This document shows positions 17,544 through 25,798 of a stretch of DNA of 64,000 nt, piece after piece. Made by a program: the position numbers and the translations under genes. Source of the DNA: Granulosicoccus sp036478565 (GTDB lineage Bacteria > Pseudomonadota > Gammaproteobacteria > Granulosicoccales > Granulosicoccaceae); contig OZ245050.1 in NCBI GenBank assembly GCA_965224525.1, positions 620,001 through 684,000 on the forward strand, in the 5' to 3' direction. The notes below the pieces were generated by a model, which did no database searches, was not told where the DNA came from, and saw only the letters and a program-made list of their open reading frames with translations. Numbering within the stretch: the first letter of the stretch is position 1; each line of letters opens with the position of its first letter.

Positions 17544-18066
17544 TTAACCCCAACGCCATAGTGGCTTGTCGAGTTCTCTGAGCCCAGCAATACCGGTTTG
17601 ACCAAGGCTTTTCTCCAGCATCAGACTTGTACATTCGTCGGTGTTGTCCAGTGCATTGACCAGCCGGTTAGCATGGCTCACGACCCATACTTGCGAGCGC
17701 TCGCTGGCATCCATAATCAATCGCGCCAGGGCCGGCAACAGATCGGGGGCAGTCCAGAAGACGCAATAGACCCGGTTGTTGCAGACGGACGGGATATTGC
17801 CTGGGACCGCCTTTGATCGGTACTTCGCCAAGCTTCATGGCCCGTGTGACCCTGTCCGGACCAGCCCACAGGGTCGAGGGCAGTCCACCTTGACGAGCCA
17901 GGGCTGTCACAACATTGCAACGCGCTGCATCTGCGAGAAGCTGCAGAGCGTTGTACAAGCTGGATTTGCCGCTACCATTGGCACCCGTAACAACGGTTAA
18001 TTGTGACATCGGTAGCAGCAGGTCTTTCAATGACCGATAGCCGCTTATGGCAAGCGTCTCAATCAC
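17544..18066 (-). pseudogene. Remnant of an AAA/SMC-like ATPase gene, internally deleted and frameshifted
   Basis: The frame starting at GTG 18066 encodes the N-terminus of a RecF/SMC-like ATPase: M-I-E-T-L-A-I-S-G-Y-R-S-L, then Walker A G-A-N-G-S-G-K-S-S, then Q-G-G-L-P-S-T-L-W-A-G-P. It continues only to about residue 100 before losing family resemblance. A different frame (ORF 17544-17831) supplies the expected C-terminus: P-D-L-L-P-A-L-A-R-L-I-M-D-A-S-E-R-S, then W-V-V-S-H-A-N-R-L, ending L-D-K-P-L-W-R-W-G. In intact relatives, as I recall them, these parts are separated by roughly 230 residues holding Walker B and the signature; here they nearly touch around 17755-17775. The start overlaps the permease stop by 4 bp, so it was once the last gene of that operon. 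Confidence 0.72.
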
Positions 18067-18830
18067 TGGCCTGAAGAAAAATCGTCGTGGGTCTGTCCCT
18101 GACGCAGTCGTGCCTCAAGCCTGCGCAGCAGCAATGACAGCAGCAAGGTAACCAGTAGGTAGATGTAGGCGACGATATTGTAGGTTTCCATAAAGCGGAA
18201 GGAGCCGGCAGCGTAGATTTTGCCCAGCTGTGTGATATCGGCAACACCCAGTACCGATACCAGTGCCGAGTCTTTGATCATGGCAATGAAATCATTGCCA
18301 AGCGGCGGTAGTATTGTTCGAAAAGCCTGTGGGAAAATAATATGACGAAAGCGCGACAGTGGCGACAGGCCCAGGGCTTTTGCAGCCTCGACCTGACCGC
18401 TACCAACGGCTTGAATTCCGGCGCGAAAAACCTCTGCAATAAACGCTGAGTAGCCGAGTGTCAGTGCAGCGATGGCACGCCACATCAGTGATACATCTCG
18501 CACCCGTAACGTGCCAATGTCCAGCGGCTCGGCGATGGAATTGATAAGACTTACAAGGACAGGTACGCCAACAAATGCAATGTAGAACAACAGCACCAGC
18601 ATGGGTATGCCGCGCATGGTTTCTATGTAAAAGCGGGCTATTTGTCGTAGCAGCAGTGATGATGACAGTACGGCAGCAGCGAGCAACAAACCCAAAATGC
18701 TGGCAAAAGAGAAGGCGGTGACGGTGACAAACGCGGTTACACTGACGCCCTTGACCAGAATGGCAAATATTTCCGCATACAGGTCGTCAACCAGAATGCG
18801 GTAGCCAAGCCATGCGCCAATACCCAGCAT
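18063..18830 (-). CDS. Amino-acid ABC transporter permease (HisM/GlnP family)
   Basis: A 255-residue polar amino-acid permease with about five transmembrane segments. The family EAA loop reads V-E-A-A-K-A-L-G-L-S, then F-P-Q-A-F-R-T-I-L-P-P-L-G-N-D. An N-terminal hydrophobic repeat carries E-T-M-R-G-I-P. The first ATG (18830) falls inside a hydrophobic segment. The same frame runs upstream without a stop (F-P-W-W-L-L-A-M-L-G) almost to the end of the binding-protein gene, but holds no ATG, GTG or TTG. The true start may therefore be a rare codon. It is preceded by its binding protein, 68 bp upstream, and followed by the ATPase remnant. No amino-acid ABC ATPase is present nearby. Confidence 0.85.
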   Translation of the reverse strand: MLGIGAWLGYRILVDDLYAEIFAILVKGVSVTAFVTVTAFSFASILGLLLAAAVLSSSLLLRQIARFYIETMRGIPMLVLLFYIAFVGVPVLVSLINSIAEPLDIGTLRVRDVSLMWRAIAALTLGYSAFIAEVFRAGIQAVGSGQVEAAKALGLSPLSRFRHIIFPQAFRTILPPLGNDFIAMIKDSALVSVLGVADITQLGKIYAAGSFRFMETYNIVAYIYLLVTLLLSLLLRRLEARLRQGQTHDDFSSGQ

Positions 18831-18898
18831 GGCAAGCAGCCACCACGGAAAATCCCCGTGACGTTGTGGTTTGGCTACCGCGCTCTTACCCTGGATGG

Positions 18899-19744
18899 CT
18901 ATTCACCAAGTTTGTAGTCGAGGAACCACTTCTTGTTCAGTGCATCAAGCGTACCGTCTTCACGCAGGGCAGCAATGCCCTGATTGACCGGGTCGACAAG
19001 CTCCGAGCCGATCGGGAAAATGAAACCAAACTCTTCGGTTCCCATGGCGTCGCCGGTGAGCTTGAAAGTATCCGGATTGGCATCGACGTAACCCTTGCCT
19101 GCAGTGCCATCGGTTAGCACGACATCAACATCACCTACGCGTAAGGCTTGCACCGATGCGCCAAAGGTTTCGAATAACGTTATACGCGGGTTTTGCTCAT
19201 TGCCGTCCAGCATCTCGTATACGGCTGTATAGAATGGAGTTGTGCCAGCCTGAGCCCCGACCAGGCCGTCTTCAAAAGCAGAAAACTCAGAACCGTTGGC
19301 GAACCGGTTTTCGTCAGCACGTACCAGCATGAACATTTCGGATGTCATGTAGGCATCAGAGAAGTCTACTTTCTCTCGTCGATCATCACGAATGGTAATG
19401 CCTGTCATGCCCATGTCGTACTGGCCTTCGCTGACTGCAGGAATCATTGCATCCCAGCTGGCATTTTGTATCACTGGTTTGAAGTTCAGACGCTCGCTGA
19501 GTTCCTGCATGGCATCATATTCCCAACCGATAGCATCACCTGTCTTTGGGTTGACGAACTGCAGGGGCGGGTACGCATTTTCAGTGACCACGACGATTTC
19601 CCGTCCTTCGAGATCGGGTAGACTGGCTGCCTGACTGCTTGCGAAATTCGTCAGAGATATCAGCCCGGCGAACAGCACAGCAGCAATGGGGTTGGCTGAA
19701 ATACGGCGGAGCAGACGAGAATGGGATACGAGCATGGCAGTCAC
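18899..19744 (-). CDS. Amino-acid ABC transporter substrate-binding protein (family 3)
   Basis: A 281-residue periplasmic binding protein of the polar amino-acid (SBP_bac_3) type. A basic N-terminus and hydrophobic stretch form the signal peptide, cleaved near S-Q-A-A. The mature protein begins with V-V-T-E-N-A-Y-P-P-L-Q-F, has G-W-E-Y-D-A-M-Q-E-L, the family motif M-T-G-I-T-I-R-D-D-R-R-E-K-V-D-F-S near residue 115, and D-V-V-L-T-D-G-T-A-G near 211. The ligand (often glutamine, arginine or histidine) cannot be deduced. First gene of the operon with the permease at 18063-18830. Confidence 0.88.
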   Translation of the reverse strand: MTAMLVSHSRLLRRISANPIAAVLFAGLISLTNFASSQAASLPDLEGREIVVVTENAYPPLQFVNPKTGDAIGWEYDAMQELSERLNFKPVIQNASWDAMIPAVSEGQYDMGMTGITIRDDRREKVDFSDAYMTSEMFMLVRADENRFANGSEFSAFEDGLVGAQAGTTPFYTAVYEMLDGNEQNPRITLFETFGASVQALRVGDVDVVLTDGTAGKGYVDANPDTFKLTGDAMGTEEFGFIFPIGSELVDPVNQGIAALREDGTLDALNKKWFLDYKLGE

Positions 19745-19900
19745 CGAAGGTTGGAATTACCGTTTCATTGTGAGCGGCATACGCGCTCTTCGCAAGTATA
19801 TTGTTAAAGCAATCCGCGTTGCATCTGCGTAACTTAAGGTGCCTTGACGCTACAAAAGCTGGTTGGCAGCGACATTCGGCTAATGGCAATGGGATCCGGC

Positions 19901-20914
19901 CTAGCTCGGCTCAGTGATTTTTGGCTGACTGGACACTGTTGCAGCTTGATCAGTATCGCGAAGAAATTTTCGTTGAAAGTACTCAACGCCATCAAGGTAT
20001 TTATAAAAACCGTAACGAGAGTCGTGATCTTCTCCCCCTACACGCGGCAAGGTAAATTGATTGGAGTGTTCGTTCAGAACACCAAACTGTGCTGATGCAG
20101 CGCCGATATACCCGGCGTCAGAAATCATCTTTGTGTGTTTTTCTGAATAGTCAGCGCGGTGACCGTTCGGGTAACAGAAAGTCTTGATTTCGATGTCGAG
20201 GACTTCTTGCAAGCGTTTTTTTGAAGCGACTATTTCGTTTTTTGCAGAGTTAAAAGTTTCATTAGCCAGGATTGGGTGCGTCAGCGTATGCGAACCGATT
20301 TCAACCAGTGGGCTTCGAGACAGCGCCTTGAGCATATGCCAGTTCATCAGTTGGTGGACTGGCGTCATGATGGAGGATAAATCCGTGTTTAGCGACTGCG
20401 CAGCATTGTCCAGATAGCTGTTTCGTTCCTGATTGTTCAGGCGCTTCAAATCGCTGAGTGCGGTTTGCAGATTTCTGCTTTCCGGGTCTGCATAGCCAGC
20501 ATTGTAGAGATCTGCCAGGATGTCTGGCCAGGTACAGGTTCCCTTGTCGATCAAATCCGGGCAGACAAATACCGTTGCCGGAATTTCGTACTCCTCCAGA
20601 AGCGGGTAAACCAGATCGTAAAAACTTCTGTAACCGTCATCGAAGGTCAGCACGATTGCGTTGTCAGGGCACGTATCAGGAGCTTGTCGTCGCTTCAGCA
20701 AGTCCTTGAATAGCAGTGGCGTATAGTGACGCTTGATCTCGGAGAGTATGTCGCGGAGTCTGGATACGTTTGTTAGATGTGTATCACTTGAACCGTCGGC
20801 GACGACGTTATGCATCATGATGACGCGAGGATTCCGGCGCAGCAAGTAGCGACACAGGGCGTTACCGCCGGTTTCATAAAATATTTTCTGCAACATGGGC
20901 TTTGTATTAGCCAT
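19901..20914 (-). CDS. Polysaccharide deacetylase (NodB-like, CE4)
   Basis: A 337-residue enzyme without an obvious signal peptide. The NodB motifs are present in order: T-F-D-D-G-Y (metal-binding and catalytic aspartates, near residue 90), S-H-T-L-T-H-P (zinc histidines, near 210) and F-C-Y-P-N-G near 250. The family removes acetyl groups from chitin-like, peptidoglycan or exopolysaccharide substrates. The opening R-V-I-M-M-H-N-V resembles deacetylases found in capsule and exopolysaccharide clusters. It is a single-gene unit preceded by a perfect CRP-type site at 21001-21016, so carbon-status control is plausible. Confidence 0.86.
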   Translation of the reverse strand: MANTKPMLQKIFYETGGNALCRYLLRRNPRVIMMHNVVADGSSDTHLTNVSRLRDILSEIKRHYTPLLFKDLLKRRQAPDTCPDNAIVLTFDDGYRSFYDLVYPLLEEYEIPATVFVCPDLIDKGTCTWPDILADLYNAGYADPESRNLQTALSDLKRLNNQERNSYLDNAAQSLNTDLSSIMTPVHQLMNWHMLKALSRSPLVEIGSHTLTHPILANETFNSAKNEIVASKKRLQEVLDIEIKTFCYPNGHRADYSEKHTKMISDAGYIGAASAQFGVLNEHSNQFTLPRVGGEDHDSRYGFYKYLDGVEYFQRKFLRDTDQAATVSSQPKITEPS

Positions 20915-21422
20915 GAAGAGTGATCCTGTGCGTGAGAACTGCCAGATGGCTCGGTGTGAATTCGCGAGAAGGCAGGTAACTTAATTACATTGCTCGGCGA
21001 TGTGAAGTGCATCACAGTTGTACAGAGTATTGCCTATGGAGCAGTGAAACGCCAGCCGGTTGTTTACAAATGCCCGATGACTAATGTACTGATAACTTGT
21101 ACGGAGTGAAGTTGTGCTGAGTGACGTACCGAAGCACACCAAATGGTCTACCTTTCGGCTATGCGCGATACCGCGAGGCTGGTTGGATTTTGGTGAGGGG
21201 AGCTCATAAAGAAAAGAGCTTACCCGCGGCTGGTTCTGGATTGACCACCGCGGGCGGGCTGAAGCGATGGTTAATCCGTTTCAGCGACTGGCTTGACGAG
21301 ACAAATAATAGCCGGTCAAGAGTTTGACAAACGGGATGCAGTTCGATTTCTACAACTTGTCGGGGTGGCTGTTTCACACAAACTGAAAACTATCTCGCAG
21401 CCACATCGAAGACGGGGTTTGG
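20915..21422. other. Intergenic gap (508 bp)
   Basis: It lies between the deacetylase start and the amidase end. It contains the CRP-type site at 21001-21016 and a hairpin made of CCCGCGG (21223-21229) and CCGCGGG (21248-21254). The short frames in it (for example 21121-21327) have no convincing start signal or recognisable protein character. No gene is supported. Confidence 0.5.
21001..21016 (-). promoter_or_regulatory. Perfect CRP/Vfr-type binding site
   Basis: TGTGAAGTGCATCACA matches TGTGA-N6-TCACA at all ten fixed positions. Its centre is about 95 bp upstream of the deacetylase start codon, and an AT-rich segment (minus strand TAATTAAGTT) about 30 bp downstream of the centre could be the -10 region. 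That geometry fits class II activation. No other annotated start lies within reach on the other strand. Confidence 0.5.
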
Positions 21423-22622
21423 CTAAATTTGAATCTCTGCCAGTGGCGCAGCAGCAAGTGAGGCTCGGTAGTTTCTAATACCGTCGACCAATGCAGCCGC
21501 CAGGCGATTTCGATAGTTTTCATCAGCCAGTCGAGTCGCTTCCAGTTCATTGCTCAGGCAGGTCATCTCGATTAATACGCCTGGGGTAAAACTGCGCGTT
21601 AGTACAAACAGCGTATCTTGTTTGACACCTGCGTTGCTAGCTGCCGGGTTGGCGTGGCTGACTTCAGCAAATATGCGCCGCTGCAGCATGTTGGCAAGTC
21701 GTGCAGAGCCCAGAGTAAAGCCCATGTCAGTATCACTGTCTGCCACTGGTAAAAACCGCGAGGCGGAACTGTGAGAGCGCTGAAATGCCTGGCTTTCCGC
21801 TATGTTTTTCGGTCCGGCATAAAAAGACTCAACCAGCGTGATATTGCGCTGTGGCAAATTATTGAAGTGCAGCGACACCATCAGGTCAGCCTGACTTCGA
21901 CGGACGGCATTGACACGCGACTGGCGTGACAATCCAGTATCTTCATCGCGTGTCAACAGAACATCAATACCATCGATTTCAGAGAGAAACAGCTGCGCAC
22001 GTTTGGCAATATCAAGGGTCAGTTCTTTCTCAAGCAAGCCGTTGTGTGCCTCGGAACCAGGGTCGCTGCCACCGTGTCCTGGGTCGAGCATGATAACGAA
22101 ACGATTGGCAGTTTTTGCTGCAACTTGCGACGTTACCTCTTCCGGTAGTGATGGCACTTCGGTTAATGTCGGGGTTGCCGTAGCAACTGCGTCCCCGGGT
22201 TGTATGGCGTCGAAAGAGTGCCAGGACTTACGCTTGAATCCCAAAGGCTGAAGTAGACTAACAAAGTGATAGCGAGGTTCGGATCCCTGCTGGAAGTCGA
22301 TCTGTTGACGTGGCCGGGCAGCGGTATTGGTCAGTGAAGTACCATGAAAGTCCATCAGCTTGATCACACTGTTCTTTGGTGCTTGCGACACTTGTGGCGC
22401 TGGCATGTTTTTTTGCGGCAATACTGTCGGGCGCTTAGCCATTGAATAGACTGAAGACAGTGAGGTCGGAGGGGGCAAGTTGCTGGAGACTGCCGCAACG
22501 CCATAGCTGGCAAGGGTGCCTGCAATCACCATCGCCAGTCTGACTTTCCCTGGTACGTGCATTGGCTGCACAACCGACGATATGCCGGAAAAGCGATCCT
22601 TGATATTGCTGCCAGTGTCCAT
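21423..22622 (-). CDS. N-acetylmuramoyl-L-alanine amidase (Amidase_3)
   Basis: About 399 residues from ATG 22622 (an upstream start at 22691 would add 23 residues before the charged, anchor-like N-terminus). One transmembrane anchor (about residues 28-48) is followed by a proline- and serine-rich linker and a C-terminal zinc amidase domain from about residue 175. Zinc and catalytic positions are visible: D-P-G-H-G-G, L-L-E-K-E-L-T-L-D-I-A, V-S-L-H-F-N and V-L-I-E-M-T-C-L-S-N. The enzyme cuts the lactyl-amide bond between MurNAc and the stem peptide during cell separation or wall turnover. It lacks the AMIN domain typical of AmiC; the long linker is of unknown role. Confidence 0.85.
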   Translation of the reverse strand: MDTGSNIKDRFSGISSVVQPMHVPGKVRLAMVIAGTLASYGVAAVSSNLPPPTSLSSVYSMAKRPTVLPQKNMPAPQVSQAPKNSVIKLMDFHGTSLTNTAARPRQQIDFQQGSEPRYHFVSLLQPLGFKRKSWHSFDAIQPGDAVATATPTLTEVPSLPEEVTSQVAAKTANRFVIMLDPGHGGSDPGSEAHNGLLEKELTLDIAKRAQLFLSEIDGIDVLLTRDEDTGLSRQSRVNAVRRSQADLMVSLHFNNLPQRNITLVESFYAGPKNIAESQAFQRSHSSASRFLPVADSDTDMGFTLGSARLANMLQRRIFAEVSHANPAASNAGVKQDTLFVLTRSFTPGVLIEMTCLSNELEATRLADENYRNRLAAALVDGIRNYRASLAAAPLAEIQI

Positions 22623-22883
22623 AGCTACAATCGTTAACAATTTGAGTTCTGTGACGGACAACGCAAAATGTGTTCCAGGTTGAAAAATCACTGCTGGGCG
22701 GGCTACTGGGTGGGAAAGTGGCGCCGCAGGTGTCCCTAACTGGAAAAAACGTCAATTCCTTCCCGCCGACCGTCAATAATCAGATATCGTTCAGCTTCAA
22801 CGGTTGGCTGTGTGGGGGCGTGCTGAAAACGCAATATCCCAGTCCGGCTGTTACTCAATCCAGCTATCCGAGGATCAAAAAGA

Positions 22884-23903
22884 GTGATTAAAGTCAGTAG
22901 AAGACGAGTACTGGCCATGGTCGGAGGCGCTGTTGCGTCATCGCTATTGGTCATGCCTGCATTAAGTGCGAGCAGCAAGATCAATGTAGGTGCCTTGCGT
23001 TTTACCAGCCACGCAGCCAGCTTTGTGGCATTCGAGCGCGGTTACTTTAGCGATGCTGGTCTGGATGTGGAACTGGTGTTTTTTCAGGCAGCACAGCCAA
23101 TGGCTGTGGCGGTAGCCAGCAAAGACATCGACTACGCGGTAACAGCGATATCCGGAGGCTTGGTTTCTCTTGCCGAAAAAGGTGCCGCCAAAGTCATTGG
23201 CGGTGCTTTGTCGGAGGATGAGGGCATAGACGGCCAGAAAATTCTGGTATCTGATGCAGCTTTTAAAGCAGGAGTGACTGATCCGTCGAAACTGGATGGT
23301 AAAAAATTCGGCATCACTCAGTCAGGATCATCGTTCCACTATATGGGTGCAAAAATAGCGGCAGAAGAAGGTATTTCGCTAACCTATGTGCCGTTACAAA
23401 AAACCGGCGCCATCATTGGTGCCATAAAGTCGGGCCAGATAGACGCCTGGTCGATAGTGCCGCATATTGCCAAGGCGCTGGCGGGCAGCGGAGCCGTTCA
23501 TATTATTGGTGACGTTTCTGATTACATTGATAGTTATCAGGTGACAACGATTTTTACATCTGCAGACAATGCCGCCAATGAACGCGCAAAGTCGGAAGCC
23601 TTTCTGTCTGCGTTCTCCAAAGGAGCAGCTGACTTCAATGCAGCACTGGTCGACAGAACAGCCGGAGATGATGCCGCTGAAGACATGATCAGGTTGATCC
23701 ACAAATACGTGTACGCCGATAAACCGTATGAAAAGGCGGCAGCCAGTATTCGTAATGGCGCCATGAGAATCAATGCAGGGGCTGCAATGAACATTGCATC
23801 TATTCAGGATCAGCTCGACTGGTTCAAATCCGAACAACTGGTCAAGGATTCAATAATGCTCGACACGTTGGTCGACGACTCCTATGTCGACATAATTCAG
23901 TGA
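22884..23903 (+). CDS. ABC transporter substrate-binding protein (SsuA/NMT1-like)
   Basis: A 339-residue periplasmic binding protein starting at GTG 22884. The signal (S-R-R-R-V-L-A-M-V-G-G-A-V-A-S-S) has Tat-like paired arginines and ends L-S-A. The mature part has the aliphatic-sulfonate/nitrate-type pattern: A-F-E-R-G-Y-F-S-D-A-G-L-D-V-E-L near residue 50 and A-I-K-S-G-Q-I-D-A-W-S-I near 185. It is the first gene of a complete importer cassette with the ATPase (24049) and permease (24809). Ligand unknown; sulfonates, nitrate/bicarbonate and pyrimidine-type compounds are all possible in this superfamily. Confidence 0.86.
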   Translation: MIKVSRRRVLAMVGGAVASSLLVMPALSASSKINVGALRFTSHAASFVAFERGYFSDAGLDVELVFFQAAQPMAVAVASKDIDYAVTAISGGLVSLAEKGAAKVIGGALSEDEGIDGQKILVSDAAFKAGVTDPSKLDGKKFGITQSGSSFHYMGAKIAAEEGISLTYVPLQKTGAIIGAIKSGQIDAWSIVPHIAKALAGSGAVHIIGDVSDYIDSYQVTTIFTSADNAANERAKSEAFLSAFSKGAADFNAALVDRTAGDDAAEDMIRLIHKYVYADKPYEKAAASIRNGAMRINAGAAMNIASIQDQLDWFKSEQLVKDSIMLDTLVDDSYVDIIQ

Positions 23904-24048
23904 CCGAGCGATGCCTGGTGACGTCAAGTGAGGCTTACCCGATCTGATGGATGCGTTGCACTCCCGGGAATAAGGCAATGACTGACGGTTTTGCTATCTT
24001 TAGTATTCATCGTGCAGCGTTACGCTTGCTGAGGCACGCAGGTCGCTT

Positions 24049-24816
24049 GTGGATCTGATCCTGGAGAACGTCGGACACGCTTACGGAGATATTGAGGTCC
24101 TTCAAGGTATCAACCTCAATATCCCAGCGGGGAGAATTGTCTGCATTGTTGGTCCTTCAGGCTGTGGCAAGTCAACTCTACTGCGTCTGATAGGCGGACT
24201 CGAACAGCCCTCGAACGGGCGTATTGTTCAGACTGGCGATCCACCAGTTGAATGCATTAACGCACTGACGTACGTTTTCCAGGATTTTGCCTTGCTTCCC
24301 TGGCGCTCCGTAGAGGGAAATATCAGTTTGGTACTGGAGGATCATGGCATCAAGGGGCTGCAACTTGAGTCCGTTATCGTCGATGTGTTGTCGCGGACCG
24401 GATTACTGGATTTTCGCAGGGCGTTACCCGGACAGTTGTCAGGTGGCATGAAACAGCGTGTAGCAATTGCCCGTGCACTAGCGGTCAATCCAGCTGTAAT
24501 GCTGATGGATGAGCCCTTGTCCGCGCTGGACAGCCAGACTCGCGAGTTGTTAATGGATGACCTGGTGTCCTTGTGGACTCGGGAGCCGTTTACCAGCGTC
24601 TACGTGACGCATAATTTGCACGAAGCTGTGCGCCTGGGACATACCATTGTGGTTTTGTCCCGACGGCCGGGACGAATTCGGCAAATTATCGATATTGATA
24701 AGCCGTTGGCTGATCGTGTATTGGGTGATGTGGATCTTGAGGTTCAACAGAAGCTTCTCTGGAACCTGCTGCGTGAAGAGGCCAGGGCCGCGGACCAGGA
24801 GTTGATCGGTGTCTAG
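24049..24816 (+). CDS. ABC transporter ATP-binding protein (SsuB/TauB-like)
   Basis: A 255-residue cytoplasmic ATPase, GTG start at 24049. All ABC motifs are present: Walker A G-P-S-G-C-G-K-S-T, Q-loop F-Q-D-F-A-L-L-P-W, signature L-S-G-G-M-K-Q-R, Walker B M-L-M-D-E-P, D-loop S-A-L-D and the switch histidine in V-T-H-N-L. The W-R-S-V-E-G-N stretch after the Q-loop is typical of the nitrate/sulfonate/taurine subfamily. The stop overlaps the permease start by 8 bp, so ATPase and permease are coupled. Confidence 0.9.
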   Translation: MDLILENVGHAYGDIEVLQGINLNIPAGRIVCIVGPSGCGKSTLLRLIGGLEQPSNGRIVQTGDPPVECINALTYVFQDFALLPWRSVEGNISLVLEDHGIKGLQLESVIVDVLSRTGLLDFRRALPGQLSGGMKQRVAIARALAVNPAVMLMDEPLSALDSQTRELLMDDLVSLWTREPFTSVYVTHNLHEAVRLGHTIVVLSRRPGRIRQIIDIDKPLADRVLGDVDLEVQQKLLWNLLREEARAADQELIGV

Positions 24817-25633
24817 TCGTTATCCAGGTGATACGGGGCAGCCGCACACGCGGCGCGTTGTTGAATTTCGTGGTGGCGGTTTTGCACCGACACATAAAAA
24901 ATGGGTCGGCCTGATTGTGTTCGCCGGGATCATCATTTTTTTGGAGGCAGCTACGCGTATAGGCTGGATTACCAGCCTGACTTTGCCACGGCCATCGGAC
25001 GTGCTGACAACGTTTGTTGATCTCTGGTCCAGTGGATTGTTGTGGAAACATCTGCTGCCATCGATTAGTCGATTACTTGTCGGTGCAAGTATTGGTGCTG
25101 TTGCCGGAATTGGTGTTGGTATTCTAATAGGGCTGTTTTCCTACATTCGAGCTGGGTTGATACCGTTGGTCGCAGCGATATTCCCGATTCCCAAAATAGC
25201 CCTGTTACCGTTGTTTGTTATCTGGTTTGGTATTGATGAAACTTCAAAATATGCATTGATTGCATTTGGCACGTTCACACCAACGGTGGTGGCGACCTAT
25301 GGTGCGGTCGATAACGTCGATCGATCTTTGATTCGCATGGGCCAGAGTTTTTCACTCTCCTGGTTTTCAATCGTGACCAAGATTGTGTTGCCAGGTGCAA
25401 TGCCGGGGATACTGTCAGGGCTTCGAGTCAGCTTTGCTATCGCCATCATTCTACTGGTGGCCGCTGAAATGCTTGGGGCCGAATACGGAATCGGTGCATA
25501 CATTTTGGAGGCGGGTTCGTTGTATGATCTTGAACGGCTTTTTGTCGGGGTGGCAATTTTGTCGCTGATGGGCTTGTGCATCAGTACGTTGATTGGTTGG
25601 CTGGAATCGTGGTTGCTGGCCTGGCGAAATTGA
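24809..25633 (+). CDS. ABC transporter permease (SsuC/TauC-like)
   Basis: A 274-residue inner-membrane permease, GTG start overlapping the ATPase stop by 8 bp. It has a hydrophilic N-terminus of about 35 residues and about six transmembrane segments. The segment after helix 3 (P-K-I-A-L-L-P-L-F-V-I-W-F-G) and the EAA loop with L-I-R-M-G-Q-S-F-S-L-S and V-L-P-G-A-M-P-G-I are characteristic of the taurine/sulfonate/nitrate group. Together with the two upstream genes it makes a complete three-component importer. Confidence 0.9.
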   Translation: MSSRYPGDTGQPHTRRVVEFRGGGFAPTHKKWVGLIVFAGIIIFLEAATRIGWITSLTLPRPSDVLTTFVDLWSSGLLWKHLLPSISRLLVGASIGAVAGIGVGILIGLFSYIRAGLIPLVAAIFPIPKIALLPLFVIWFGIDETSKYALIAFGTFTPTVVATYGAVDNVDRSLIRMGQSFSLSWFSIVTKIVLPGAMPGILSGLRVSFAIAIILLVAAEMLGAEYGIGAYILEAGSLYDLERLFVGVAILSLMGLCISTLIGWLESWLLAWRN

Positions 25634-25654
25634 TATTAGTGCATTGTTTAGTCT

Positions 25655-25686
25655 AGGCAGGCAACCTGCTGCAAGTGATCCTGCCT
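25655..25686. terminator. Stem-loop after the importer operon
   Basis: AGGCAGG (25655-25661) pairs with CCTGCCT (25680-25686) over an 18-base loop, 22 bp after the permease stop. There is no clear T-tract. Its position between the rightward importer and the leftward uspA-like gene makes a terminator role plausible but unproven. Confidence 0.35.
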
Positions 25687-25798
25687 GGGCATTATCGAAT
25701 GCGATGGAGTAAACAATCCTGCGGGTAAAGCTGACGGAGTGTGTCTTGAATCAGTGGGTAAATACTTGACGCTTGGCAATGGATGCGGCCGCAGACGC

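Noticed and set aside
17544..18066. The ATPase remnant as the missing ATPase of the amino-acid importer
   Set aside because: Its N-terminus matches the SMC/RecF-like family, not ABC importer ATPases, and it lacks Walker B and signature regions.
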